Of a stretch of DNA of 64,000 nt, positions 40,329 to 54,093 are shown in pieces. The position numbers and the translations under genes are program-made. The number at the start of each line of letters is the position of its first letter. Within the stretch, counting starts at the first letter, position 1. Source of the DNA: Pseudomonas sp. C1C7 (GTDB taxonomy: Bacteria; Pseudomonadota; Gammaproteobacteria; Pseudomonadales; Pseudomonadaceae); assembly GCF_013359595.1 (NCBI RefSeq), contig NZ_JABFMP010000016.1, forward strand, positions 62,001-126,000, given 5' to 3'. The notes under the pieces are model-generated. The model searched no databases, was not told the origin of the DNA, and saw nothing but the letters and a program-made list of their open reading frames with translations.

Positions 40329-40946
40329 ATGGGCGTGACCAATCGGTTGGCCTGTTACTCCGACCCCGCCGACCACTATTCCCACCGAGTGCGAATCGTA
40401 CTGGCAGAGAAGGGTGTCAGCGCCGAGATCATCTACGTGGAAGCGGGTCGCCAGCCGCCTAAACTGATCGAAGTGAACCCTTATGGCAGCTTGCCCACCC
40501 TGGTCGATCGGGACCTGGCGTTGTGGGAGTCCACGGTGGTGATGGAATACCTGGATGAGCGCTATCCGCATCCGCCGTTGTTGCCGGTGTATCCGGTGGC
40601 GCGTGCCAACAGTCGTCTGCTGATGCACCGCATTCAGCGTGACTGGTGTGGGCTGGTGGATCAGATTCTGGATCCGCGGACCAAGGATGCGGCCCGTGCC
40701 GTGGCGCGCAAGGAGCTGCGTGAAAGCCTGACGGGCGTGTCGCCGCTGTTCGCCGACAAGCCGTTTTTCCTCAGTGAGGAACAAAGCCTGGTGGATTGCT
40801 GCCTATTGCCAATACTCTGGCGATTGCCGATTCTGGGTATAGAACTGCCGCGGCCTGCCAAGCCGCTGCTTGATTACATGGAGCGCCAGTTTGCGCGTGA
40901 GGCTTTCCAGGCGAGTCTGTCTGGCGTCGAACGCGATATGCGCTAA
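40329..40946 (+). CDS. sspA: Stringent starvation protein A
   Basis: A 205-residue GST-fold protein that binds RNA polymerase and redirects transcription under stress. The N-terminal thioredoxin-like part starts [20 protein letters not shown], and the [18 protein letters not shown] segment is the GST-type helix. The typical catalytic serine/tyrosine of GST enzymes is absent, as in other SspA proteins. The ATG at 40329 follows GCGAGGAGGACCGCC. SspB follows after 16 bases, the usual pairing. Confidence 0.93.
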   Translation: MGVTNRLACYSDPADHYSHRVRIVLAEKGVSAEIIYVEAGRQPPKLIEVNPYGSLPTLVDRDLALWESTVVMEYLDERYPHPPLLPVYPVARANSRLLMHRIQRDWCGLVDQILDPRTKDAARAVARKELRESLTGVSPLFADKPFFLSEEQSLVDCCLLPILWRLPILGIELPRPAKPLLDYMERQFAREAFQASLSGVERDMR

Positions 40947-40962
40947 GGCTTAAGGAGCCGCT

Positions 40963-41376
40963 ATGAACTCCAGTCGACCTTATCTGGTCCGCGCGCTCTA
41001 TGAGTGGATTGTGGACAACGACTGCACCCCGCACATACTCGTGAACTCCGAGTATCCGTCGGTTCAGGTGCCGCAGGGTTTTGCCAGTGATGGGCAAATC
41101 GTCCTGAACGTATCGCCTCAGGCTGTGCGTCACCTGCACATGGACAACGAGGCGGTGAGCTTCGAAGGCCGCTTTGGCGGCGTGCCGCATACGCTGTATG
41201 TGCCTATCGCGTCGATCCTGGGCATCTACGCCCGGGAAAACGGTCAAGGCATGGTGTTCGATCTGGAGTCGCCTATGGGCGATGAGGACGAGATCGAGCC
41301 GGATGACGATATTCCGCCACCGGATAGCGAGCCGCCGCGCCCAAGCGGTCGACCCAGTCTTAAAGTGGTGAAATAA
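40963..41376 (+). CDS. sspB: ClpXP protease specificity-enhancing factor SspB
   Basis: A 137-residue adaptor that binds ssrA-tagged proteins and hands them to ClpXP. The N-terminal substrate-binding domain has SSRPYLVRALYEWIVDNDCT and PHILVNSEYPSVQVPQ. An acidic, proline-rich linker follows (about 105-125). The protein ends GRPSLKVVK, the ClpX-binding peptide seen in SspB tails. It is cotranscribed with sspA and followed directly by a terminator. Confidence 0.93.
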   Translation: MNSSRPYLVRALYEWIVDNDCTPHILVNSEYPSVQVPQGFASDGQIVLNVSPQAVRHLHMDNEAVSFEGRFGGVPHTLYVPIASILGIYARENGQGMVFDLESPMGDEDEIEPDDDIPPPDSEPPRPSGRPSLKVVK

Positions 41377-41410
41377 AAAAAGGCGATCCGAAAGGGTCGC
41401 CTTTTTATTT
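41376..41410. terminator. Terminator between sspB and the convergent BON-lipoprotein gene
   Basis: AAAAAAGGCGA and TCGCCTTTTT pair around TCCGAAAGGG. A and T runs on both sides allow bidirectional use. Confidence 0.92.
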
Positions 41411-41444
41411 GCCTGCATTCCGGCATCGCCGGAATGAGTGTGTA

Positions 41445-43076
<1,632 letters not shown>

Positions 43077-43077
<1 letters not shown>

Positions 43078-44888
43078 CAGCGCGAGGTGTCCGGCAGGCG
43101 CTGGACCTGACCGTTGACGAACTCGGCCCATGGCAACTGACGCACGACCCGCTGGTTCTGCGACATGCCCAGGCTGCCCGACTGACCTTCGATGCGGCTG
43201 TCCGGCAGGGCCTTGAGTTGGCCCAGGCGTGGCGCCAGACGATAGGCGTCGACGCCCATTGCATACAGGCGGCCCAGGCTGCTGGCGGCTTGTGGCCATT
43301 GAGCGGTGACCTGCTTGCGCAGCGGGTCATTGGCGTCCAGCAACCATGGGGTTTCGCAGAAGCGGATACCGTTCATGTCGTTGTACTGGTTCACGTCGCC
43401 GCTGGCGCTGAACACGTGAGAGGTGGCATAGACCGGAACGTCGCCTGCGTATTGGAAGTTCAGGGTCGGCTTGATCTGTTGGGCCTGTTGCGGTGTGGAG
43501 GCCAGGAAGATGAATTCGATGTCCTGGCGACGGGATGGCTGGGCGGCAACCTGCGAACCTACAGTGCTTTGCAGGCTCTTGGCGCGACCTTCGCTCTGAC
43601 GCAGCTGGAACATGTCGGCAATCTGCTGGGCCAGTTGCACCGGCTGATCGACGCGCTCGGTGGCAACGATAGTGCCGCCGTTGGCTTGCCAGTCCTGGCT
43701 GAACGCACGCATCACGCGGTCGCCCCATTCACCTTTCGGAACCATGATGGCGGCGCGGTGCAGGCCGTCGGCACGGGCGCGGCGGGACACTTCGCGGGCT
43801 TCGTCTTCAGCGGCCAGACCGAACTGGAACAGTTGGGCCGGACCTTGATCGCCTTCGCTGTAGTTCAGGGCCAGCGTGGTGATTGGCAGTTGCGGGCGAG
43901 TGCTCAGCTGCTTGACCAGTGGTTTTTCCAGCGGGCCGACGACCAGCTGCACGCCATCGGCCTGGGCCTTGCGATAGAACTCGTCGAGGGAGGTGAGCTT
44001 CGAGCTGTCATAGAACTCGATGGCTGGCGGCTTCTGCCCGGCTTGTTGGGCCTGGTAGTGAGCGGCCATGAAACCTTCGCGCAATGCCTTGCCAACCGAG
44101 GCCAGTTGGCCGTCCTGTGGCAGCAGCAGGGCAATCTTGCTCAGGGGCTGACTGGCCAGTTCCTTGAGTTTGGTCAGAGGCAACGGCAGTTGAATGGCGG
44201 CGGGGTGTTTCGGATTGTCCGCGCGCCATTTGTCGATGGCGGCCTGTTGCTGTTCAACAGTGCCGGCCGTTTTTACTGCCAGGGCCAGGCCCATCCAGCC
44301 GCCGAGGTCATCGGTGGTGTTCGGCTGCAACTGGTCGGTCGGCAACGAGGCGATCAGCGCCCAGATGGCTTCGTGGTTCTTGCTGGCGGCTTCACCGCTG
44401 AGCATCGGTGCAATGAAGATCCGCTCGCGTGCGGCAGCCAGGGTCTGGCCATCGGCTTCAAGGGCGCGGGCACGAACGGTGCCGGTGCGCACTTGCTGCT
44501 CTTGCGGCAATTCACCCAGGCGCTGCATGCTCGGATGGCTCAGGGCAGTCAGCGCGGCTTTCGGCTGGTTGCGGGTCATGGCCAGTTCCGCGGCCAGTGT
44601 GCTGGCGAAGACCTGCTGGCCAGGCTTGAGCTGCTCCACGGGCACTTGCTGCAGAATTTGCGCGGATTGGGCGGCATTGCCCTGGCGATAGGCCAGGTCC
44701 GCTGCGCTCAGGCGCAACAGGGCGGCATCTTCCGGAGATTTGCTTTGGGCGGCCTTTTCCAGCAGTTGCTCGATACTGGCATCCGGGGTCCGTGGGAGTT
44801 CGCCAAGGCTGGAGGAGGGCGAGCTGGCGCAAGCAGCCAGCAAGGCAGCGAGGCAGAGGGCAGTGAACAGCCGCAGGCAAGCGATCAT
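43077..44888 (-). CDS. lpoA: Penicillin-binding protein activator LpoA
   Basis: A 603-residue outer-membrane lipoprotein that crosses the periplasm and stimulates PBP1A-type peptidoglycan synthases. The lipobox is LAAC with the acylated cysteine at residue 20. An N-terminal helical TPR-like domain (about 35-230, with DAALLRLSAADLAYRQGN) is followed by a periplasmic-binding-protein-like domain (about 255-600, with KIALLLPQDGQLASVG and ELRIMVPK-like segments). It heads the minus-strand operon lpoA-yraN-isomerase-dolP and is divergent from rsmI. Confidence 0.92.
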
Positions 44889-45097
44889 GTAAGCGTTCCT
44901 GATACTCGATCAAATTAGCGTGGAATTGTACCCAAGCGCTGGCCGGGGCGCGATGTTGCTGGCATGAATCGATCAATTTAGCTGGTGCAAATGTTGCGCT
45001 GCGCCACAAACGACGGCGAAACCAGGTGTTACCTGTGTCTGTCGCGAGTACCGCTACGCGCTACAATGGCCGCTTTATCGATCATGAGGTGTGCGCT

Positions 45098-45970
45098 TTG
45101 ACTGCTCCAGGTGCTTTGAATTCCGCTGCGGGCTCGCTTTATGTGGTGGCGACGCCCATCGGCAACCTGGATGACATCAGTGCGCGTGCGCTGAAGATCT
45201 TGCGCGAAGTCGCGCTGATCGCGGCGGAAGACACCCGCCATTCCCAACGCTTGATGCAGCACTTCGGCATTTCCACGCCGCTGGCGGCTTGTCACGAGCA
45301 CAACGAGCGCGATGAAGGCAGCCGCTTCATTACCCGTTTGCTGGCGGGCGACAATGTCGCGCTGATTTCCGATGCCGGCACGCCGCTGATTTCCGATCCG
45401 GGCTATCACCTGGTGCGCCAGGCCCGCGCCGCCGGGATCAATGTGGTGCCGGTTCCGGGCGCCTGTGCCTTGATCGCCGCGCTGTCGGCGGCGGGACTGC
45501 CGTCCGATCGCTTCATCTTTGAAGGTTTCCTGCCGGCGAAGGCCGTGGGAAGGCGCGCGCGTCTGGAGGCTATAAAGGAAGAGCCGCGTACGCTGATCTT
45601 TTATGAAGCGCCGCACCGCATTCTCGAATGCCTGCAGGATATGGAGCTGGTGTTCGGCGCCGAGCGTCCTGCCTTGCTGGCGCGTGAACTGACCAAGACC
45701 TTCGAAACCCTCAAGGGGCTGCCGCTGAGCGAGCTGCGCCAGTTCGTCGAGTCCGACAGCAATCAGCAGCGCGGCGAGTGCGTCGTGCTGGTCGCGGGCT
45801 GGTCCGCACCCGAGGGTGAAGAGACGGTCAGCAGCGAGGCGATGCGCGTGCTCAATCTGTTGCTCGAAGAAATGCCGCTCAAGCGGGCGGCTGCCTTGGC
45901 GGCGCAGATCACCGGCGAGCGCAAGAACGTTCTCTACCAGGTTGCGCTGGATAAACAGAAGGGCGAGTAA
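45098..45970 (+). CDS. rsmI: 16S rRNA 2'-O-ribose C1402 methyltransferase RsmI
   Basis: A 290-residue SAM-dependent methyltransferase of the tetrapyrrole methylase fold that modifies C1402 in 16S rRNA. Conserved segments are GSLYVVATPIGNLDDISARA, AEDTRHSQRLMQHF, ISDAGTPLISDPGY and PVPGACALIAALSAAG. The start is a TTG at 45098: GAGG lies 8 bases before it, and no in-frame ATG exists in the right place. A GTG at 45089 is the alternative. It is divergent from lpoA and followed by rnpB in the same direction. Confidence 0.92.
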   Translation: MTAPGALNSAAGSLYVVATPIGNLDDISARALKILREVALIAAEDTRHSQRLMQHFGISTPLAACHEHNERDEGSRFITRLLAGDNVALISDAGTPLISDPGYHLVRQARAAGINVVPVPGACALIAALSAAGLPSDRFIFEGFLPAKAVGRRARLEAIKEEPRTLIFYEAPHRILECLQDMELVFGAERPALLARELTKTFETLKGLPLSELRQFVESDSNQQRGECVVLVAGWSAPEGEETVSSEAMRVLNLLLEEMPLKRAAALAAQITGERKNVLYQVALDKQKGE

Positions 45971-46045
45971 AAACCGACGCAAAGGCATGGCTAAAGGCTT
46001 TTAGCGCTTGTTCTTCAGGCGCTCTGCCGTTAACCTGCGCGGCGG

Positions 46046-46404
46046 AGAGTCGATCGGACAGTCGCTGCCCTCTATGAAAATTAGAGGGGGGAGGAAAGTC
46101 CGGGCTCCATAGGGCGAAGTGCCAGGTAACGCCTGGGAGGCGTGAGCCTACGGAAAGTGCCACAGAAAATAACCGCCTAAGCGCTTCGGCGCCGGTAAGG
46201 GTGAAAAGGTGCGGTAAGAGCGCACCGCACGTCTGGCAACAGTTCGTGGCTAGGTAAACCCCACTTGGAGCAAGACCAAATAGGGTCCCAAGGCGTGGCC
46301 CGCGCTGGGACCGGGTAGGTTGCTAAAGATGTCCAGTGATGGCCATCGTAGACGAATGACTGTTCAAGACAGAACCCGGCTTACAGATCGACTCTCCACC
46401 TTTT
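46046..46404 (+). ncRNA. rnpB: RNase P RNA (class A)
   Basis: The catalytic RNA of RNase P, which trims the 5' end of tRNA precursors. It begins AGAGTCGATCGGACAGTCGC and closes with GATCGACTCTCC, forming the P1 helix. The conserved core GAGGAAAGTCCGGGCTCCAT lies at about 46092-46111, and ACAGAAAATAACCGCC and GGTAAGGGTGAAAAGG follow as expected. The distal AGACAGAACCCGGCTTACAG is the universal 3' core. The 3' helix followed by CCTTTTTCTTTCC may serve as terminator. A weak promoter TTGTTC (46008) and TTAACC (46030), 16 bases apart, lies before it. Length about 355 bases fits class A. Confidence 0.97.
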
Positions 46405-46649
46405 TCTTTCCTCTGCTTAAATCATTGAGCAGGGTGCCAGTGATAGCCATTTCCCTCCTTTCAGAATCGTCGGCGTAGCACTTTCGTAATACCGAAAAAA
46501 TCTTACTCTTAATAAATTACTTTAACTTCCGCGCGCAGATCTCTGTGCTGATTGAAGTTATCGGTCGGTTTTCTCTGCCCGATTCTCGTGTCCCTTCCTT
46601 TTATGCTCCTAAATCTCAGTTCTGTAAGGGTTTTCCTTTAATGCGCGCC

Positions 46650-46679
46650 TTGACGGTGCGGTGGGCGCATTCCTATAGT
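46650..46679 (+). promoter_or_regulatory. Promoter of the dcw (mra) cluster
   Basis: TTGACG at 46650-46655 and TATAGT at 46674-46679, 18 bases apart, make a good sigma-70 promoter. Transcription would start at about 46686, just before the GTGG boxes. Confidence 0.65.
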
Positions 46680-46687
46680 GTGCACAA

Positions 46688-46712
46688 GTGGCGGAAAGTG
46701 GCACGAAGTGGG
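46688..46712 (+). promoter_or_regulatory. MraZ-binding boxes (three GTGG repeats, 10-bp phase)
   Basis: GTGG occurs at 46688, 46698 and 46708, giving TGGCG, TGGCA and TGGGT each separated by five bases. This is the pattern known for the MraZ operator (TGGGN repeats with 5-base spacers) in the E. coli mra promoter. The boxes overlap the transcription start and suit autorepression. Confidence 0.7.
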
Positions 46713-46753
46713 TTTTTTGAGCGCAAAACGCTAACATTTGGAGAAACGCTGAC

Positions 46754-47209
46754 GTGTTTCGCGGAGCCAATGCAATCAGCCTCGATGCAAAGGGCCGTCT
46801 CGCCATGCCGAGTCGGTACCGTGACGAGCTCGATTCGCGTAGTTCCGGTCAGTTGATCGTCACCATTGATGCCGTTGATCCATGTTTGTGTGTTTACCCC
46901 CTCGATGAGTGGGAAATTATCGAAACCAAATTGCGCGCACTGCCTTCGCTTCGCGAAGAGAACCGCCGCCTGCAACGTTTATTGATTGGTAATGCCGTCG
47001 ACCTCGAGCTCGATGGCAGTGGTCGTTTTCTGGTTCCGCCGCGTCTTCGTGAATATGCCAAGTTGGATAAGCGCGCGATGTTGGTAGGCCAACTGAACAA
47101 GTTCCAACTGTGGGACGAGGATGCCTGGAATGCGGTGGCTGCCGCTGACCTGGCAGCTATTCAACAACCGGGCGCGATGCCTGATGAACTGCGTGATTTG
47201 ATCCTGTGA
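46754..47209 (+). CDS. mraZ: Transcriptional regulator MraZ
   Basis: A 151-residue double-AbrB-fold regulator of the dcw cluster. It starts [26 protein letters not shown], with the conserved DxKGRhxhP motif, and the second copy is [21 protein letters not shown]. MraZ forms a ring-like oligomer that binds TGGG repeats in its own promoter; such repeats are present just upstream. The start is a GTG at 46754 with GGAG 10 bases upstream. Its stop overlaps the rsmH GTG (GTGA). Confidence 0.95.
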   Translation: MFRGANAISLDAKGRLAMPSRYRDELDSRSSGQLIVTIDAVDPCLCVYPLDEWEIIETKLRALPSLREENRRLQRLLIGNAVDLELDGSGRFLVPPRLREYAKLDKRAMLVGQLNKFQLWDEDAWNAVAAADLAAIQQPGAMPDELRDLIL

Positions 47210-48149
47210 CTATTGATAGCGGCTTTAACCACATCACCGTACTGCTTGACGAAGCCGTCGAGGCTCTCGCCGTACGTCCTGATGGCTGCTATCTGGATGG
47301 CACGTTCGGGCGCGGCGGGCACAGCCGGTTGATCCTCAGCCGGCTCGGTCCGGGCGGTCGACTGCTCGGATTCGACAAAGACCCTCAAGCGATTGCCACC
47401 GGGCAGACGCTAGCGGCCGAAGACGGCCGCTTTGTCGTTGTGCAGCGCAGCTTTGCCGAGCTTGGATCCGAAGTCGCCGAGCGCGGTCTGCACGGCAAGG
47501 TCAGCGGCATTCTGCTCGACCTCGGCGTGTCCTCGCCGCAGCTCGACGACCCTGAGCGCGGCTTCAGTTTCCTCAATGACGGTCCTCTGGATATGCGCAT
47601 GGACCCGTCCCGCGGGATCAGCGCGGCCGAGTTCGTCAACACCGCGTCTGCGGAAGAAATTGCCCGGGTGTTCAAGGAATACGGCGAAGAGCGTTTTTCC
47701 GGACGCATGGCCCGTGCAGTGGTCGAGCGCCGTGACGTCAAGCCGTTCGAGCGCACTGCGGATCTCGCTGAAGTATTGAAAGTCGCCAACCCGTCCTGGG
47801 AAAAGGGCAAGAACCCGGCGACCCGTGCGTTCCAGGGCCTGCGCATTCACGTCAACAACGAATTGGGCGATCTGGAAGCCGGCCTCGAAGCCGCGCTGGA
47901 TTGTCTGGAAGTGGGCGGTCGCCTGGTGGTAATCAGTTTCCACTCGCTGGAAGACCGCATCGTCAAACTGTTCATGCGCAAGCTGGTGAAGGGCGAAGCC
48001 GACAACCTGCCGCGCAACCTGCCGGTTCGGCACGTCGCGTTCGAACCGAAAATCAAAATCCACGGCAAAGCGCAGACGGCCTCCGACGCCGAACTCAAAG
48101 CCAACCCACGTTCCCGTAGCGCCGTCATGCGTGTCGCGGAGAAGTTGCG

Positions 48150-48153
<4 letters not shown>
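47206..48153 (+). CDS. rsmH: 16S rRNA m4C1402 methyltransferase RsmH (MraW)
   Basis: A 315-residue SAM-dependent methyltransferase acting on N4 of C1402, the same nucleotide that RsmI methylates on the ribose. Both enzymes are encoded within 2 kb here. SAM-binding and catalytic segments are [38 protein letters not shown] (with the catalytic aspartate region) and [16 protein letters not shown]. It starts with GTG at 47206, overlapping the mraZ stop, and its stop overlaps the ftsL GTG. Confidence 0.96.
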
Positions 48154-50181
<2,028 letters not shown>

Positions 50182-50182
<1 letters not shown>

Positions 50183-51645
50183 TGTCATTGAGTCTGAATA
50201 AAATCTTCCCCCACGCCGGCCACGATCTGTTGATCCGTGAATTGGCGCTCGACAGCCGCAACGTCCGCGCAGGCGATCTGTTCCTCGCGGTCCCGGGCGG
50301 CAAGTTCGACGGCCGTGCGCACATTGCCGACGCCTTGCAGCGCGGCGCTGCTGCCGTGGCTTATGAAGTCGAAGGCGCCACCGTGCTGCCGATCACCGAA
50401 GTCCCACTGATTCCGGTCAAGGGCCTGGCGGCGCAGCTGTCGGATATCGCCGGCCGCTTCTATGGCGAGCCCAGCCATCACCTGAACATGGTCGGCGTGA
50501 CCGGCACCAACGGCAAAACCAGCGTGACCCAACTGGTGGCCCAGGCGCTTGACCTGCTCGGTCAGCACTGCGGCATCGTCGGCACCCTGGGCTGCGGTTT
50601 CTACGGCGCGCTGGAAAGCGGCCTGCACACCACGCCGAACCCGATTGCCATGCAAGCGACCCTGGGCGACCTGAAAAAGGCCGGTGCCAAGGCTGTCGCC
50701 ATGGAAGTGTCGTCCCACGGTCTGGATCAGGGCCGGGTTACTGCGCTGGCCTTCGATGTGGCGGTGATGACCAATCTGTCCCGGGATCACCTGGATTACC
50801 ACGGAACCATGCAAGCCTACGGCGAAGCCAAGGCCAAGCTGTTTGCCTGGAACGATTTGAAATGCCGGGTGGTGAACCTCGATGACGATTTCGGCCGGCA
50901 ACTGGCCGCCGAAAAACGCGAATCACGCCTGATCACCTACAGCCTGCTCGACAGCAGCGCCTACCTCTATTGCCGCGAAGCGAACTTCGACGACGAAGGC
51001 GTGCGCGCCACGCTGGTCACGCCTCAGGGCGAACACCACCTGCGCAGCACCTTGCTCGGCCGTTTCAACCTGAGCAACGTACTGGCGGCGGTCGGTGCCT
51101 TGCTCGGCCTGGACTATCCCCTGGACGAAATCCTCAAGGTGCTGCCGAAGCTCGAAGGCCCTGCCGGTCGCATGCAGCGCCTGGGCGGCGGTACCCAGCC
51201 GCTGGTGGTGGTCGATTACGCCCACACCCCGGATGCCCTGGAAAAAGTCCTGACCGCTCTGCGCCCCCACGTCAAAGGCCGTTTGCTGTGCCTGTTCGGT
51301 TGTGGTGGCGATCGTGACCGCGGCAAGCGCCCGCTGATGGCAGAAGTGGTGGAGCGTCTGGCCGATGGCGTGCTGGTCACCGACGACAACCCGCGTACCG
51401 AAGATCCGGCGATTATCTTCGACGACATCCGTGCCGGTTTTGCGGCGGTGGATAAGGTCACCTTCGTGGCCGGTCGCGGCAAAGCCATTGCCCAATTGAT
51501 CGCCGAGGCTTCGGCGGATGACGTGATCGTGCTCGCGGGCAAAGGTCACGAGGACTACCAGGAAATCAACGGCGTGCGCCACGCCTTCTCCGATCTGGTC
51601 GAGGCCGATCATGCCCTGACCGCCTGGGAGGTGGCCCATGCTTAA
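50182..51645 (+). CDS. murE: UDP-MurNAc-L-Ala-D-Glu:meso-diaminopimelate ligase MurE
   Basis: A 487-residue Mur ligase that adds meso-diaminopimelate to the peptidoglycan precursor, using ATP. The ATP-binding motif is VGVTGTNGKTSVTQL (about residues 103-117). The DNPR motif in TDDNPRTEDP (about 396-405) marks diaminopimelate rather than lysine specificity. The C-terminal LAGKGHEDYQ segment is also typical. It overlaps ftsI by one base and murF by eight bases. Confidence 0.97.
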
Positions 51646-53005
51646 GGCTCTGAAACTCAGCGAACTGACCAGCGCGCTCAATGGCCGTCTGATCGGTGTC
51701 GATGCCAGCTTCGACGGTGTCAGCATCGACAGTCGCGCGATCAAGCCGGGTCAGTTGTTCGTTGCCCTCACCGGTCCGCGTTTCGACGGTCACGACTACC
51801 TGAACGACGTGGCGGCCAAAGGCGCCGTTGCCGCACTGGTCGAGCGCGAAATCAAGGACAGCACTCTGCCGCAATTGCTGGTCAGTGATACCCGTCAGGC
51901 CTTGGGGCAGCTCGGTGCGCTGAACCGTGCCGCGTTTACCCAGCCAGTGGCTGCGATCACCGGTTCCAGCGGCAAGACCACGGTCAAGGAAATGCTTGCG
52001 AGCATCCTGCGCACCCGCGGTTCGGTGCTGGCCACCCGTGGCAACCTGAACAACGACCTCGGCGCTCCGCTGACCCTGCTCGAACTGGCGCCGGAACATA
52101 CCGCGGCGGTCATCGAGCTGGGCGCTTCGCGTCTGGGTGAAATTGCCTACACCGTCGGCATGACCAAGCCCCATGTGGCCATTCTCAACAACGCCGGGAC
52201 CGCCCACGTTGGCGAGTTCGGCGGTCCGGAAAAAATCGTCGAAGCCAAGGGCGAGATCATTGAAGGGCTGGCAGCCGATGGCGTTGCCGTTCTCAATCTC
52301 GACGACAAGGCCTTCGAGATCTGGAAGAAGCGCGCAGCCGGCCGCAAGGTACTGACCTTCGCCCTGAGCAACAGCCAGGCGGATTTCTACGCCAGCGACC
52401 TGGCGACCGACGCTCGCGGATGCCCGTCTTTCAACCTGCACACGCCTGAGGGTGTGGAGAATGTTCAACTGAACCTGCTCGGCACCCATAACGTCGCCAA
52501 CGCCATGGCCGCCGCGGCGGCCGCTCACGCACTGGGCGTGTCGCTGTTCGGCATCGCCACAGGCCTTGGCGCGGTGCAGCCGGTCAAGGGCCGCACCGTC
52601 GCGCAACTGGCCAGCAATGGCATGCGCGTGATCGATGACACTTACAACGCGAACCCCACCTCCATGTGCGCCGCCGTTGATATACTCGCCGGCTTTTCCG
52701 GCCGCACCGTCCTGGTGCTCGGGGATATCGGCGAATTGGGCGATTGGGCGGAGCAGGGGCACCGCGACGTGGGCGCATACGCCCGTGGCAAGGTTTCTGC
52801 GCTGTACGCCGTCGGACCGATGATGCAGCACGCCGTCAACGCCTTCGGCCCACAGGCCTTTCACTTCAGCACGCAGGCTGAACTGATCAAGGCGCTTGGC
52901 GCCGAGCAAGACACAAACACCACCATTTTGATCAAAGGCTCGCGCAGCGCAGCGATGGAAAACATCGTTGCCGCCCTGTGCGGTTCCAGTTTGGAGAAAC
53001 ATTAA
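51638..53005 (+). CDS. murF: UDP-MurNAc-tripeptide:D-Ala-D-Ala ligase MurF
   Basis: A 455-residue Mur ligase that adds the D-Ala-D-Ala dipeptide to complete the pentapeptide. The ATP-binding motif is [15 protein letters not shown] (about residues 104-118), with [15 protein letters not shown] and [17 protein letters not shown] as later family blocks. It overlaps murE by eight bases, with its ribosome site inside murE (GGGAGGTGGCCC). Its stop overlaps the mraY ATG (TAATG). Confidence 0.97.
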   Translation: MLKALKLSELTSALNGRLIGVDASFDGVSIDSRAIKPGQLFVALTGPRFDGHDYLNDVAAKGAVAALVEREIKDSTLPQLLVSDTRQALGQLGALNRAAFTQPVAAITGSSGKTTVKEMLASILRTRGSVLATRGNLNNDLGAPLTLLELAPEHTAAVIELGASRLGEIAYTVGMTKPHVAILNNAGTAHVGEFGGPEKIVEAKGEIIEGLAADGVAVLNLDDKAFEIWKKRAAGRKVLTFALSNSQADFYASDLATDARGCPSFNLHTPEGVENVQLNLLGTHNVANAMAAAAAAHALGVSLFGIATGLGAVQPVKGRTVAQLASNGMRVIDDTYNANPTSMCAAVDILAGFSGRTVLVLGDIGELGDWAEQGHRDVGAYARGKVSALYAVGPMMQHAVNAFGPQAFHFSTQAELIKALGAEQDTNTTILIKGSRSAAMENIVAALCGSSLEKH

Positions 53006-54087
53006 TGCTGCTGCTGCTAGCGGAGTATCTGCAACAGTTCTACAAAGGCTTCGCGGTCTTCCAGTACCTGACCCTGCGCGGGATTCTCGGTGTACTGACC
53101 GCGCTGGTTTTGTCACTGTGCTATGGCCCGTGGATGATCCGCACCCTGCAGAACCGTCAGATCGGCCAGGCCGTTCGCAACGATGGTCCGCAATCTCACC
53201 TGTCCAAGTCGGGCACCCCGACCATGGGCGGCGCACTGATTCTGTCTTCGATCGGCGTCAGCACCCTGCTGTGGGCCGACCTGAGCAACCGTTATGTCTG
53301 GGTGGTTCTGCTGGTCACCCTGTTGTTCGGCGCCATCGGCTGGGTCGATGACTATCGCAAAGTGATCGAGAAGAACTCCCGTGGTCTGCCGAGTCGCTGG
53401 AAATACTTCTGGCAATCGGTGTTCGGCCTGGGCGCGGCGATCTTCCTTTATATGACCGCCGCCACACCGGTGGAAACCACCTTGATCCTGCCGATGCTCA
53501 AGGACTACAGCATTGCGCTGGGCGCAGGCTTCATCGTGCTGACCTATTTCGTGATTGTCGGTTCGAGCAACGCGGTCAACCTGACCGACGGCCTCGACGG
53601 CCTGGCGATCATGCCGACCGTGATGGTCGGCGGTGGCCTGGGGATCTTCTGCTACCTGTCGGGTAACGTGAAGTTCGCCGAATACCTGCTGATTCCTTAC
53701 GTACCGGGCGCGGGCGAGCTGATCGTGTTCTGCGGCGCACTGATCGGTGCGGGCCTGGGCTTCCTGTGGTTCAACACCTACCCGGCACAAGTCTTCATGG
53801 GTGACGTCGGCGCACTGGCACTGGGTGCCGCGCTGGGCACCATCGCGGTGATCGTCCGTCAGGAAATCGTCCTGTTCATCATGGGCGGCGTGTTCGTGAT
53901 GGAAACCCTGTCAGTCGTCATTCAGGTCGCCTCCTTTAAGCTGACCGGTCGCCGTGTGTTCCGCATGGCGCCGATTCACCACCACTTTGAACTCAAGGGC
54001 TGGCCCGAGCCGCGCGTGATCGTCCGTTTCTGGATCATCACCGTGATTCTCGTGCTGATCGGCCTTGCCACGCTGAAGCTGAGGTAG
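53005..54087 (+). CDS. mraY: Phospho-MurNAc-pentapeptide translocase MraY
   Basis: A 360-residue, ten-helix inner-membrane enzyme that transfers phospho-MurNAc-pentapeptide to undecaprenyl phosphate, forming lipid I. The signature segments are [28 protein letters not shown] (the DD motif), [17 protein letters not shown] and [17 protein letters not shown] (histidine-rich loop). The frame is open 27 bases earlier, but GGAG before the TAATG supports the ATG at 53005. Confidence 0.96.
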   Translation: MLLLLAEYLQQFYKGFAVFQYLTLRGILGVLTALVLSLCYGPWMIRTLQNRQIGQAVRNDGPQSHLSKSGTPTMGGALILSSIGVSTLLWADLSNRYVWVVLLVTLLFGAIGWVDDYRKVIEKNSRGLPSRWKYFWQSVFGLGAAIFLYMTAATPVETTLILPMLKDYSIALGAGFIVLTYFVIVGSSNAVNLTDGLDGLAIMPTVMVGGGLGIFCYLSGNVKFAEYLLIPYVPGAGELIVFCGALIGAGLGFLWFNTYPAQVFMGDVGALALGAALGTIAVIVRQEIVLFIMGGVFVMETLSVVIQVASFKLTGRRVFRMAPIHHHFELKGWPEPRVIVRFWIITVILVLIGLATLKLR

Positions 54088-54093
54088 AAACCC

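Larger units (their letters stand above)
46405..46753 (+). other. 349-bp region between rnpB and mraZ
   Basis: No gene is seen. The first 240 bases are noticeably AT-richer than their surroundings. The last 100 hold the dcw promoter at 46650-46679 and three phased GTGG boxes at 46688-46712. The mraZ ribosome site GGAG lies 10 bases before its GTG. Confidence 0.6.
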
